A DNA stretch of 64,000 bases, from contig JAUXTH010000050.1 in the NCBI GenBank assembly GCA_030679035.1, positions 18,651 to 82,650 on the forward strand, written 5' to 3'. Origin of the DNA: Methylobacter sp. (GTDB taxonomy: Bacteria; Pseudomonadota; Gammaproteobacteria; Methylococcales; Methylomonadaceae). The position numbers and the translations under genes were made by a program. Below the pieces are notes generated by a model. It had not been told where the DNA came from, made no database searches, and worked only from the letters and a program-made list of their open reading frames with translations. Below, one piece after another: positions 1-8,258 of this stretch. How positions within the stretch are numbered: position 1 is the first letter of the stretch; the number at the start of each line of letters is the position of its first letter.

Positions 1-1
1 C

Positions 2-2110
2 GGACGCGACTTGATGAGTCAGCTCGGCCAAGCTACGCCGCGCTTGCTGTGTTCGCTGGTGCACAAGTTCGGCAAAAAGGGCGTGGAGGATTTCGAGCAG
101 TTCATCAAGGAACTGGAGGCACAACCCTGCCGGACGGTGGGCGAGCTATTCGTATTTGTGGACGAATGCCATCGCACCCAAAGCGGTAAGTTGCACCGTA
201 CGATGAAGGCGTTGATGCCCAACGCGGTGTTTATCGGCTTTACCGGAACGCCGCTGTTGAAGCAGGACAAGCAGACCAGTCTGGAGGTGTTTGGCGGCTA
301 TATTCATACCTACAAGTTCAGTGAGGCTGTGGGGGACAAGGTGGTTCTTGATCTGGTTTATGAGGCGAGGGACATTGATCAGCATTTAGGCTCGGAGGAA
401 AACGTTGATGAATGGTTCGAGGCTTCCACAACGGATTTAAACGATTGGCAAAAGGCGGCCCTGCGCGAAAAGTGGGGCACCATGCAGAATGTGCTCAGCT
501 CCAAATCCCGCATGGCGCGGGTGGTTGCGGACATTATCTTCGACTTCAAAAGACGCCGCCGCTTGAATGACGGGCGCGGTACTGCCATCCTGGTAGCTTC
601 GAGTATTTACGAGGCGTGCAAGTATTTTGAGCTGTTTCAGAAGACGGTGTTTAAAGGCAAGTGTGCCGTCGTCACTTCTTATAATCCGCAGATTAAAGAC
701 GTCACGCTGGAAGACACCGGCGCGAACACGGAGACGGACAAACTGTTCATTTACAACACCTACACCGAGCTGTTGCAGAATGTGGATGCGCTGCCCGGCA
801 AATCCAAAACCGAGACCTACGAAGATAACGCCAAGAAGTTGTTCAAGGAGCAGCCTGCCAACATGAAGCTGTTGGTCGTGGTGGACAAGTTGCTGACCGG
901 TTTCGATGCGCCGAGCTGCACTTATCTTTATATCGACAAGAGCATGAAAGATCACGGGCTGTTCCAGGCCATCTGTCGCACCAACCGATTGGACGGCGAG
1001 GACAAGGACTTCGGTTACATCGTGGACTACAAAGACTTGTTCAAGAAGGTGGAAAACGCCATCGCAGTTTATAGCTCAGAGCTTGATCATAGCGAGGGCG
1101 GTGCCGATCCTGAGATTATGCTGCAAGACCGCCTGAGTAAAGGCCGGGAACGCTTGGATAATGCGCTGGAGGCTATCGCGCTGCTTTGCGAATCGGTGGA
1201 GCCGCCTAAAGGGCCACTCGAACATATCCATTATTTCTGCGGCAATACCGAGATTCCTGATGACTTGAAGGTGCATGAAATTCAACGTGTTGCACTTTAC
1301 AAGGCGACGGTTGCGCTGGTGCGCGCCTACGCTAATATCGACGGCGAACTGGACAAAGCCGGATACGGCGATGCCGATATTCAGCGCATCAAACAGAAAC
1401 TTGACGAGTATCTTAAGCTGCGGGAAATTATCCGTAATGCCGCCAATGAAAAGCTGGATATGAAAGCCTACGAGGCCGACATGCGGCACCTGATCGACAC
1501 CTATATCGAAGCCGATGCGCCGAGGAAGATTTCGCCGTTCGATAACATGCCGTTATTGGAGCTGATCGTGAAAACCGGCATTGCGGATGCGATCAACACG
1601 CAACTTGGCGGCCTGAAGGGCAGCAAGGATGCCGTGGCCGAGACCATCGAGAATAATGTCCGCAGTAAGATCATCAAGGAGCACCTGAACAACCCGGCTT
1701 TTTACGACAAGATGTCGGCGCTGTTGGACGAGATCATCGCCACTCGTAAAGCCAAGGCTATTGAGTATGAAGAATACCTGAAACGGATTGCCGAGCTGGC
1801 GAAGACGGTGGAGGGAGGTCGGGCCGAAGATGCGCCCGAGCAATTAAATACGCCGGGGCGTCGTGCGCTTTATGACAATCTCTGGTTCGGTATGGCTGAG
1901 CCATCTGCCGTCTATGGGCGTGCAAAAAAAGATGAAGTGTTGGAATTGGCCGTCAGGATCGACGAGACCGTTAGACAGGTCAGGCCTGACGATTGGCGAG
2001 GCGTTCAGGCAAAAGAGCAAATCATCAAAGCGGCTTTGTATGGTATTTTGCAGGATGCGACGAAAGTTGAACGCATCTTCCCGATCATTACGCAGCACAG
2101 GGAATACTGA
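2..2110 (+). CDS. hsdR: Type I restriction endonuclease subunit R, 5'-truncated by window edge
   Basis: This is the C-terminal part of the ATP-dependent translocase/nuclease subunit of a type I restriction-modification enzyme. The frame is open to the window edge, so the N-terminal nuclease domain and Walker A lie outside. Visible SF2 helicase motifs are the DECH box (FVFVDECHRT, near codon 57), motif III (GFTGTP), motif V (DKLLTGFDAP) and motif VI (QAICRTNR). A long helical C-terminal region follows, as is usual for HsdR. The stop codon overlaps the start of the next gene (ATGA), so the two are translationally coupled. HsdM and HsdS are not in view and are presumably upstream. The family assignment is firm; whether the gene is intact cannot be seen. 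Confidence 0.93.
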   Translation, partial: GRDLMSQLGQATPRLLCSLVHKFGKKGVEDFEQFIKELEAQPCRTVGELFVFVDECHRTQSGKLHRTMKALMPNAVFIGFTGTPLLKQDKQTSLEVFGGYIHTYKFSEAVGDKVVLDLVYEARDIDQHLGSEENVDEWFEASTTDLNDWQKAALREKWGTMQNVLSSKSRMARVVADIIFDFKRRRRLNDGRGTAILVASSIYEACKYFELFQKTVFKGKCAVVTSYNPQIKDVTLEDTGANTETDKLFIYNTYTELLQNVDALPGKSKTETYEDNAKKLFKEQPANMKLLVVVDKLLTGFDAPSCTYLYIDKSMKDHGLFQAICRTNRLDGEDKDFGYIVDYKDLFKKVENAIAVYSSELDHSEGGADPEIMLQDRLSKGRERLDNALEAIALLCESVEPPKGPLEHIHYFCGNTEIPDDLKVHEIQRVALYKATVALVRAYANIDGELDKAGYGDADIQRIKQKLDEYLKLREIIRNAANEKLDMKAYEADMRHLIDTYIEADAPRKISPFDNMPLLELIVKTGIADAINTQLGGLKGSKDAVAETIENNVRSKIIKEHLNNPAFYDKMSALLDEIIATRKAKAIEYEEYLKRIAELAKTVEGGRAEDAPEQLNTPGRRALYDNLWFGMAEPSAVYGRAKKDEVLELAVRIDETVRQVRPDDWRGVQAKEQIIKAALYGILQDATKVERIFPIITQHREY

Positions 2111-2826
2111 TGGTCACTCAGATCGAGCTTGGCGATATTTCCGTGGATGTTGTGCTAAAAGACATCAAGAATATCCATTTGAGCGTGTACCCACCTACCG
2201 GCAAGGTGCGTATTGCCGCGCCATTGCGGATGGATATTGACACCATTCGCGTGTTTGCGATTACCAAACTCGGTTGGATCAAGAGCCAACAGAAAAAGCT
2301 GCGAGAACAGCAGCGTGAAACGCCGCGCGAATACCTCGACCGCGAAAGCCATTATGTTTGGGGAAAGCGCTACCTGCTTCAACTGGCTGAGAAAGATGCC
2401 GCGCCGGAAGTCGAGTTAAAGCACAATAAAATGCGCCTTCAAATTCGCCCTGCAAGTAGTGATGTAAGGAAGCAAGAGATTCTCGAAGCATGGTATCGCG
2501 AGAGGCTCAAGGAAACTGTTCCAGCTTTGATCGCCAAATGGGAGCCGCTTATAGGCGTGAAGGTGGGACGGTTCTTTGTGCAAAGGATGAAAACGAAGTG
2601 GGGCAGTTGTAGCCCAAGCTCCAAAAGCATCCGGCTCAATGCCGAACTTGCCAAGAAGCCGCCGGAGTGCCTGGAATACATCGTCGTACATGAGATGGTT
2701 CACTTGCTGGAACCTAGCCACAATACCCGATTCATAATTTTGATGGATCGGTTCATGCCGAAATGGCGGTTTTACAAGGATGAGTTGAATAAACTACCGG
2801 TTAGGCATGAGAGCTGGGTTTATTGA
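2110..2826 (+). CDS. SprT/YgjP-like (DUF45) zinc metalloprotease linked to type I RM
   Basis: A 238-residue protein with the hallmark of the DUF45/M48-like peptidase family: the zinc site HEMVHLLEPSHN (HExxH plus a downstream His) near residue 195, preceded by the conserved TKWGSCS segment. There is no signal peptide or membrane segment, so it should be cytoplasmic. Its start overlaps the hsdR stop by one base (ATGA), which implies co-translation. DUF45 genes are often found at the end of hsd operons, but their role there is not established. It may process or turn over a restriction subunit; that is inference. A second, more typical YgjP paralogue occurs at 26922-27425. Confidence 0.88.
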   Translation: MVTQIELGDISVDVVLKDIKNIHLSVYPPTGKVRIAAPLRMDIDTIRVFAITKLGWIKSQQKKLREQQRETPREYLDRESHYVWGKRYLLQLAEKDAAPEVELKHNKMRLQIRPASSDVRKQEILEAWYRERLKETVPALIAKWEPLIGVKVGRFFVQRMKTKWGSCSPSSKSIRLNAELAKKPPECLEYIVVHEMVHLLEPSHNTRFIILMDRFMPKWRFYKDELNKLPVRHESWVY

Positions 2827-2882
2827 CGTTCGCGGTTGGAAAAATAAAAAGTATCCGGTTTAACCCCGATGGTATTGGTGAA

Positions 2883-3653
2883 TCAAGCCCTGGCGCACAC
2901 CCAAACATCAACCCTGCTAGCTCCGGCTTTTTTCAATACATAGGCCAGTTCATGGGCTGTTGTGCCGGTGGTCATTACGTCATCGAGTATCGCGATATGC
3001 CGGGCGTGTATGGGTTTGATGATCGAAAAGGCATTTTTCAGGTTTTTTTGGCGTTTTTTGGCGGGTAGCCGGGTTTGATGAGGCGTGTCGCGGTGCCGCT
3101 TGCAACTGGTTAAATCCAGCGGAATCTGCATTTCCTTGGCGACGGTTCTGGCGATTTCTATGGCTTGATTGAAGCCGCGTTCGCGGTAACGGGCTTTATG
3201 CAGCGGAACCGGTATTATCAAGTCGGGTTGTTCGGCGGTTTGTTTCATGTCGGGCTTTCCTGCCCGACACCCTTCGGGTAAATGCAAATCTGTTCCAGAC
3301 AGATTTGTCAGGTGATCGGCCAATAATAGGCCGAGTAGGCGGGCATTCTTGTAATTGGCGCCGAATTTTAAGCTGCCGATCAAATGCCGGATGGCTCCCT
3401 GATGGATGAACGGCGCGACAGTCTCGTCAAAGGCTGGATGCCTGCTCAGGCAGCGGCCGCAAAGCACCGGCGCGGTTGCAGGAGTTTCTAGTATTTCGGC
3501 GCATCGGTAACAGCACAGGTTATTTCTGGGCAGCTGCGTGTAGCACGAATGGCAAATGTCGCGGGAATTGTGTCCTGGGTTTCCGCATAAGATGCAGGTA
3601 GGCGGCAGCAGGTAATCCTGTATAATATTGATCCAGTTGTATACCATTTTCAT
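2883..3653 (-). CDS. comF: ComF family phosphoribosyltransferase-like protein
   Basis: ComF-type protein. An N-terminal double zinc-ribbon-like part has repeated CxxC pairs (CILCG, CHSC, CYRC, CGRC). The C-terminal PRTase domain carries the PRPP-binding loop (ILDDVMTTGTT) and the conserved PVPLHKARYRERGFNQ segment. In naturally competent bacteria ComF is needed for DNA uptake; in others the role is unclear (GntX in E. coli). The start could be the ATG at 3653 or the one at 3647; both lie inside a BirA-type operator shared with divergent bioB. A segment near residues 128-135 is encoded by a perfect 8 bp-stem palindrome and appears to be an in-frame insertion. comEC, another competence gene, is also in this window. 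Confidence 0.92.
   Translation of the reverse strand: MKMVYNWINIIQDYLLPPTCILCGNPGHNSRDICHSCYTQLPRNNLCCYRCAEILETPATAPVLCGRCLSRHPAFDETVAPFIHQGAIRHLIGSLKFGANYKNARLLGLLLADHLTNLSGTDLHLPEGCRAGKPDMKQTAEQPDLIIPVPLHKARYRERGFNQAIEIARTVAKEMQIPLDLTSCKRHRDTPHQTRLPAKKRQKNLKNAFSIIKPIHARHIAILDDVMTTGTTAHELAYVLKKAGASRVDVWVCARA
3248..3269. repeat. Palindrome embedded in comF
   Basis: TGTCGGGC and GCCCGACA form a perfect 8 bp stem around a 6 nt loop. It lies inside comF, in a segment between the helix after the first PRTase strand and the conserved PDLIIPVPLH motif. ComF proteins usually have a shorter linker here. The reading frame stays open through the element. Confidence 0.6.
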
Positions 3654-3669
3654 TTGAACAGGTTGACAA
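3637..3669 (+). promoter_or_regulatory. Putative BirA operator and bioB promoter
   Basis: TTGTATACC, 15 bases, then GGTTGACAA matches the known biotin repressor operator (TTGTAAACC, spacer of about 15, GGTTTACAA) at 8 of 9 positions in each half. It lies between comF and bioB. The right half contains a TTGACA hexamer (3663-3668) usable as a -35 box, although no good -10 follows at 16-18 bp. A TATAAT at 3621-3626 just upstream could instead be the -10, which would put the operator over the start site. BirA bound to biotinyl-AMP would repress bioB and probably cover the comF start codons. Predicted from sequence alone. Confidence 0.75.
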
Positions 3670-3730
3670 GTTTATCGTCGTTCGCGATTGATGGACTTCG
3701 TACCTCAGTCCTACACTGGAGCTTAACAGA

Positions 3731-4699
3731 ATGTCTGCAAACCCTGCAATTCGCCATGACTGGCAGTTGGACGAAGTGCAAGCGCTTTACGCGTTGCCTT
3801 TTAATGACCTGATTTTTAAGGCGCAAACCGTACACCGAGAGAATTTCGATCCCAATGAAGTTCAGATTAGCAGTCTGTTAAGTATTAAAACCGGCTCCTG
3901 TTCGGAAGATTGCGGCTATTGCCCGCAAAGCGCGCGCTATGATTCCGATTTAACGCCCGAGGCGTTAATGCCGATTGATAAGGTTTTGCAAGCGGCGCAA
4001 CAGGCTAAAGATCAAGGCGCATCGCGTTTTTGCATGGGCGCGGCCTGGCGCCAGCCTAAAGACAGGGACGTGGAGCGGGTGGTCGAGATGGTTCAGGGCG
4101 TAAAGGCGTTGGGTATGGAAACCTGCGTAACCTTAGGCATGCTGACGGACGCCCAAACCATCAGGTTAAAAGAAGGCGGCCTGGATTATTACAACCACAA
4201 TCTGGACACCTCGGAAGATTATTATTCCGAGGTCATCACCACGAGGACTTACCAGGATCGTCTGGATACGCTGGCGCGGGTCAGGGATGCCGGGATTAAC
4301 GTGTGTTGCGGCGGCATCGTCGGCATGGGCGAGAGCGATGTCGATCGCGCCAATCTGTTAATCGAATTAGCAAACCTGCCCAAGCATCCCGAAAGCGTGC
4401 CGGTCAATATGCTGGTGCAGGTTGAGGGCACGCCGCTGATGGGCACCGAATCGCTGGATCCGATTATCTTCATCAGGACCATAGCCGTTGCCAGAATTAT
4501 GATGCCCAAGTCGCGGGTGCGGTTGTCCGCGGGGCGCAATAACATGAGCGATGAAATGCAGGCGCTGTGCTTTCTGGCCGGAGCCAACTCGATTTTCTAC
4601 GGAGACAAATTGCTGACCACCGATAATCCGATGACTAACCATGATTTGGCTTTGTTTGATCGACTGGGTGTGCATTCCGGCGGCTCAAGTTACGCTTGA
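3731..4699 (+). CDS. bioB: Biotin synthase
   Basis: Radical-SAM enzyme that inserts sulfur into dethiobiotin, the last step of biotin synthesis. The radical-SAM cysteines are C57, C61 and C64 in [12 protein letters not shown], holding the [4Fe-4S] cluster. The conserved YNHNLDTS segment and a C-terminal [14 protein letters not shown] segment, which supplies the arginine ligand of the auxiliary [2Fe-2S] cluster, are present. At 322 residues it is near the usual length. It is the first gene of the bio operon, preceded by a BirA-type operator. A 130 bp gap carrying an inverted-repeat element separates it from bioF, while the remaining bio genes overlap. Confidence 0.97.
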   Translation: MSANPAIRHDWQLDEVQALYALPFNDLIFKAQTVHRENFDPNEVQISSLLSIKTGSCSEDCGYCPQSARYDSDLTPEALMPIDKVLQAAQQAKDQGASRFCMGAAWRQPKDRDVERVVEMVQGVKALGMETCVTLGMLTDAQTIRLKEGGLDYYNHNLDTSEDYYSEVITTRTYQDRLDTLARVRDAGINVCCGGIVGMGESDVDRANLLIELANLPKHPESVPVNMLVQVEGTPLMGTESLDPIIFIRTIAVARIMMPKSRVRLSAGRNNMSDEMQALCFLAGANSIFYGDKLLTTDNPMTNHDLALFDRLGVHSGGSSYA

Positions 4700-4718
4700 T
4701 CCTAAAAAATCAATTGAT

Positions 4719-4811
4719 CCACGAAAAACACGAAAAGCACGAAAATATTCAAAGTAATTTATTTTGTGTCGCCTAGAGGCGCCTACTTTTGGCTTTCGTG
4801 CTTTTCGTGGA
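4719..4811. repeat. Inverted-repeat element between bioB and bioF
   Basis: The ends are complementary: CCACGAAAA and AGCACGAAA at the left against TTTCGTGCTTTTCGTGG at the right. The centre (4766-4793) contains a 27-28 bp unit also found, inverted, at 43264-43290 and 44671-44696. It occupies nearly the whole bioB-bioF gap and leaves little room for a separate bioF promoter. Confidence 0.75.
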
Positions 4812-4828
4812 CAAAGACTTTAAATCTA

Positions 4829-5998
4829 ATGACTCCCCCATTCACAGAATTAGCAGCCAACCTAGACGATATTGCCCAACAGGGCTTGTATCGATCAAGG
4901 CGGGTTATCGCATCCCCTCAAGGCATTAACCTGGAAATCGACGGCAAAACTGTCGTCAATTTTTGCAGCAATGATTATCTGGGGCTTACCAATCATCCCG
5001 ACGTGGTCAAGGCGTTTAAATTCGGCGCAGATCATTACGGGGTCGGCAGCGGCTCGGCGCATTTGATTTGCGGGCATAGCGCGGCGCACCATGCACTGGA
5101 AGAGGAACTTGCTGCATTCACCGGTCGCGAGCGGGCATTGTTGTTTTCCACAGGGTACATGGCCAATATCGGCGTGATCTCGGCTTTGTTGGGGCGCGGC
5201 GATTCGGTGTTTGAAGACCGGCTAAACCATGCGTCTTTGTTGGACGGAGGCCTGTTGTCCGGCGCACGGTTTAAACGTTATGCCCATGCCGACATGGCTG
5301 ATCTCGAAGCAAATCTGGATAAAGCTTCCGGCAACAAGCTGATCGTGACCGATGGCGTATTCAGCATGGATGGCGATTTTGCGCCGCTTAATGAATTGGC
5401 TGTCGCCGCAAAAAAACATGATGCCTGGCTGATGGTTGACGATGCCCATGGGCTTGGCGTAATCGGTGAGCGTGGCGGCGGGATTCTGGAACATTACGGT
5501 CTTGGTCAGAACGATGTGCCGGTACTGATGGGAACTTTGGGCAAGGGTTTGGGTACATTCGGCGCGTTCGTCGCAGGTTCCGAGCTGTTGATTGAAACCC
5601 TGATCCAGAAAGCCCGCACTTATATATATACCACCGCGTTACCGGCGGCGGTTGCCGAGGCGACGCGGGCGAGCTTGAAAATCGTCATCGAAGAAAACTG
5701 GCGCAGGGACAAGCTCAAACAACTGTCGGAACGATTCAGCGTGGGTGCCGAACAAATCGGGTTGCAGGTGATGCCGTCATCGTCGGCCATCCAGCCCATC
5801 CTGATCGGCGACAGCCAAACAGCCGTAGACATCAGCAATGCTTTGTTGGATGCCGGTTTGCTGGTCAGTGCGATACGCCCGCCGACCGTGCCGCAAGGCA
5901 GCGCTAGATTGCGGGTGACTTTTTCGGCGCTGCACGAAGAGCAACATGTCGACCGGTTGCTGGATGCGCTGGCTAAAATTATCGTAAGCCGCAAGTGA
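4829..5998 (+). CDS. bioF: 8-amino-7-oxononanoate synthase
   Basis: PLP-dependent alpha-oxoamine synthase that condenses pimeloyl-ACP with L-alanine to form KAPA. The PLP lysine is K239 in GTLGKGLGTFG, and the DDAHGLG motif (Asp pairing with the cofactor ring nitrogen) is present. I chose the ATG at 4829, giving 389 residues. An in-frame GTG at 4766 would add 21 residues encoded by a repeat element and matching nothing in the family. The stop overlaps the bioH start as GTGA, so the two are coupled. Confidence 0.97.
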   Translation: MTPPFTELAANLDDIAQQGLYRSRRVIASPQGINLEIDGKTVVNFCSNDYLGLTNHPDVVKAFKFGADHYGVGSGSAHLICGHSAAHHALEEELAAFTGRERALLFSTGYMANIGVISALLGRGDSVFEDRLNHASLLDGGLLSGARFKRYAHADMADLEANLDKASGNKLIVTDGVFSMDGDFAPLNELAVAAKKHDAWLMVDDAHGLGVIGERGGGILEHYGLGQNDVPVLMGTLGKGLGTFGAFVAGSELLIETLIQKARTYIYTTALPAAVAEATRASLKIVIEENWRRDKLKQLSERFSVGAEQIGLQVMPSSSAIQPILIGDSQTAVDISNALLDAGLLVSAIRPPTVPQGSARLRVTFSALHEEQHVDRLLDALAKIIVSRK

Positions 5999-6798
5999 CA
6001 AAAATTCACCTGGAAACGTTTGGGCAAGGCAAACCCATCGTGCTGGTGCATGGCTGGGCTATGCATACCGGCATCTGGCGGGAGTTTGCCAAGCAATTGG
6101 CGCTCAATTATCAGGTGACCTGCATCGATTTGCCGGGGCACGGGCGCAGCGAAAAAATCGAGCCGTTTACGCTGGAACGGATCAGCGCCGAGCTGGTTAA
6201 TGTAGTTCCCGAGCAGAGCTGTTGTTGGCTGGGCTGGTCTCTGGGCGCAACTATAGTGCTCGATATAGCCGCCCGTTATCCCGAACGGGTATCCTCGCTG
6301 GTTTTGTTGGCAGGAAACCCCGCGTTCACCGTAGGGGCGACCGGCCGGTCGCCCGAAACGCAAACACCATGGCCTGGTATGGACATCCGCTTGCTGGATG
6401 ATTTTGCCGAACATTTGCATAAAAACTGTCAGGCGACCTTGCTACGCTTTTTATCCTTGCAGGTAAACGGCATGCCCGACCCAAAAGCCCTGTTGAAAGC
6501 ACTTAAAACAGCCGTGTTTGAATGCGCTGCGCCGGATCAAGTCACGTTGCAGGGCGGTTTAAACATACTGAAACAGGCAGACATGAGGCCGGTTTTATCA
6601 GGTCTGACCCTTCCTGTGTCGGTCATCTTAGGTGGCCTGGATACCTTGGTTCCGGTAGCCGTAGGTCAAAGAATGCAGCAATTATTGCCAACCCTGGAAT
6701 TAGACATTATCGACCGGGCAGGGCATGTGCCGTTTTTGTCGCACAGCCGGGAAACGGTGGCGATTATTTCCCGATTTATGGAAGAGCAATGCAGTTAG
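5995..6798 (+). CDS. bioH: Pimeloyl-ACP methyl ester carboxylesterase
   Basis: Alpha/beta hydrolase that removes the methyl group from pimeloyl-ACP methyl ester, ending the BioC-BioH phase of pimelate synthesis. The catalytic triad is visible as S82 (GWSLG), D216 (GGLDTLVP) and H244 (RAGHVPF). It starts with GTG overlapping the bioF stop, and its 3' end overlaps bioC by 10 bases. Residues about 112-121, between NPAFT and TPWPGM, are encoded by a perfect 20 bp palindrome and have no counterpart in E. coli BioH. They sit at the base of the lid domain, so the enzyme probably tolerates them. Confidence 0.94.
   Translation: MTKIHLETFGQGKPIVLVHGWAMHTGIWREFAKQLALNYQVTCIDLPGHGRSEKIEPFTLERISAELVNVVPEQSCCWLGWSLGATIVLDIAARYPERVSSLVLLAGNPAFTVGATGRSPETQTPWPGMDIRLLDDFAEHLHKNCQATLLRFLSLQVNGMPDPKALLKALKTAVFECAAPDQVTLQGGLNILKQADMRPVLSGLTLPVSVILGGLDTLVPVAVGQRMQQLLPTLELDIIDRAGHVPFLSHSRETVAIISRFMEEQCS
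6335..6354. repeat. Perfect 20 bp palindrome inside bioH
   Basis: GGGCGACCGGCCGGTCGCCC is fully self-complementary. It is preceded by GTAG, as in many intergenic GTAGGGGCG-type repeats. Here it is embedded in the bioH coding frame without a stop. Confidence 0.8.
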
Positions 6799-7589
6799 AT
6801 AAAGCCAAAATCAAGCAATCGTTTGCGGCGGCTTCGGTGACTTATGACGGCGTTGCCGCATTGCAGCGCACTGTCGGTAATGCATTGCTGAATACTATAA
6901 ATGCCGAAAGCCTGACAGGAACCTTGCTGGACTTGGGCTGTGGCACTGGATTTTTAACCGCGAACTTGGTAGGGAGTTGGGGAAATGGTACGCAAAGCGT
7001 ACCCTACATGAATGCTATCGCTTTGGATATTGCGTTACCGATGGTGCAGGTGACGCGAGCAAAGCTGGTCGATGCGCCTAATGTCAACTATGTATGCGCC
7101 GATGCCGAACAACTGCCGCTGGCCGGCCAAATTGTTGATGGCGTGTTCTCCAATCTCGCGTTGCAATGGTGCGTCAATCTTGAAGGCGTTTTTACCGATA
7201 TTAAGCGGGTAATGAAGCCTGACGGACGGCTGGTTTTTTCGACATTCGGCCCGCAAACGTTACAGGAATTAAAATCCGCTTGGGCAGATGTTGACGATTT
7301 CAACCATGTTAATGACTTTTACGGCGAACAGCAGCTAAGACACTTTCTTCAGCTGGCTGGTTACACTGAGATAGCCATTGAAACCAAGATTTATCTATCA
7401 AGCTATGATTCTGTTTTGGCCTTGATGAAGGAGTTAAAACATATCGGCGCTCATAACGTGATTGCCGGGCGCAACAAAAGCATCACCAGCAAATCGCAGA
7501 TGCAGCGGATGATTGCGGCTTATGAACAGCATCGAACCGGCGATTTGATCCCCGCGACCTTCGAGGTCATGATGATTACGGCGAGCTAA
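6789..7589 (+). CDS. bioC: Malonyl-ACP O-methyltransferase
   Basis: SAM-dependent methyltransferase that methylates malonyl-ACP to start pimelate synthesis. Motif I is LDLGCGTGFLTANL (about residues 47-60), followed by ALDIALPM and the ADAEQLPL segment typical of BioC. I start it at the ATG at 6789 (10 bp overlap with bioH); the frame is open further upstream but reads through bioH. Residues about 61-74 are encoded by an imperfect palindrome and separate motif I from the next strand, where other BioC proteins have a shorter loop. Confidence 0.94.
   Translation: MQLDKAKIKQSFAAASVTYDGVAALQRTVGNALLNTINAESLTGTLLDLGCGTGFLTANLVGSWGNGTQSVPYMNAIALDIALPMVQVTRAKLVDAPNVNYVCADAEQLPLAGQIVDGVFSNLALQWCVNLEGVFTDIKRVMKPDGRLVFSTFGPQTLQELKSAWADVDDFNHVNDFYGEQQLRHFLQLAGYTEIAIETKIYLSSYDSVLALMKELKHIGAHNVIAGRNKSITSKSQMQRMIAAYEQHRTGDLIPATFEVMMITAS
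6969..7007. repeat. Hairpin repeat inside bioC
   Basis: The outer arms GTAGGG (6969-6974) and CCCTAC (7002-7007) are complementary. The inner arms GGTACGC (6987-6993) and GCGTACC (6997-7003) form a perfect stem. The element is read in frame as a short insertion in BioC. Confidence 0.75.
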
Positions 7590-8248
7590 TGGAAAAAGGC
7601 TACTTCATAACCGGCACCGACACCAACGTCGGCAAGACCTGGGCGACGATTGCGCTGATGCGGTACTTTAAAAGTCTGGGGAAATCGGTTGCGGGCATGA
7701 AGCCGGTCGCTTCCGGTTGCATCATGCAGGATGGGCAGCTGAAAAATGCAGATGCGTTGTTGATACAAGAAAATGCGTCATTACAAATTGACTATGATTT
7801 GATTAACCCTTACGCCTACGAACTGCCGGTTTCACCGCATATTGCAGGCGTAAACAACCCGGTCGAACTCGATCAGCTAATCGCCAGATTTGAGCTGTTG
7901 AAAACTCTGGCCGATATCGTCGTCGTCGAAGGCGCAGGAGGTTGGTACACGCCTTTAAATGAGCAAGAAGCCAATAGCGAATTGGCAATAGCGTTGGCTC
8001 TGCCGGTTATCATGGTCGTCGCGATCAGGTTGGGCTGCATCAACCATGCAAGATTGACTTATCAGGCGATAAAGCAATCAGACGTAGACTGCGCCGGTTG
8101 GATTGCGGTTTGCACAGACCCGGACTTGTTAAGCCGGGACGAGACTATCAACACCATGAAAGCTAAGTTGGATGCGCCTTTGTTGGGGGTGTTGCCTTAT
8201 AAAGAACTCGCCGATTTCGATTTTTTCTCGGAACAGCTGAACATATAG
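7589..8248 (+). CDS. bioD: ATP-dependent dethiobiotin synthetase
   Basis: Closes the ureido ring of DAPA with CO2 and ATP to give dethiobiotin. The P-loop GTDTNVGKT is at residues 7-15, followed by GMKPVASG and the VVVEGAGGWYTPL segment that contacts substrate. At 219 residues it is the standard length. The start overlaps the bioC stop by one base. It is the last gene of the operon. bioA, needed between bioF and bioD, is absent here and must be elsewhere. Confidence 0.96.
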   Translation: MEKGYFITGTDTNVGKTWATIALMRYFKSLGKSVAGMKPVASGCIMQDGQLKNADALLIQENASLQIDYDLINPYAYELPVSPHIAGVNNPVELDQLIARFELLKTLADIVVVEGAGGWYTPLNEQEANSELAIALALPVIMVVAIRLGCINHARLTYQAIKQSDVDCAGWIAVCTDPDLLSRDETINTMKAKLDAPLLGVLPYKELADFDFFSEQLNI

Positions 8249-8258
8249 CTACAATCCG

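Noticed and set aside
2823..3068. 81-codon plus-strand open frame after the metalloprotease gene
   Set aside because: Lies antisense to the conserved PRTase part of comF and shows no independent features.
6522..6788. Upstream extension of bioC by 89 codons
   Set aside because: Reads through bioH in another frame; the BioC family start matches the ATG at 6789.
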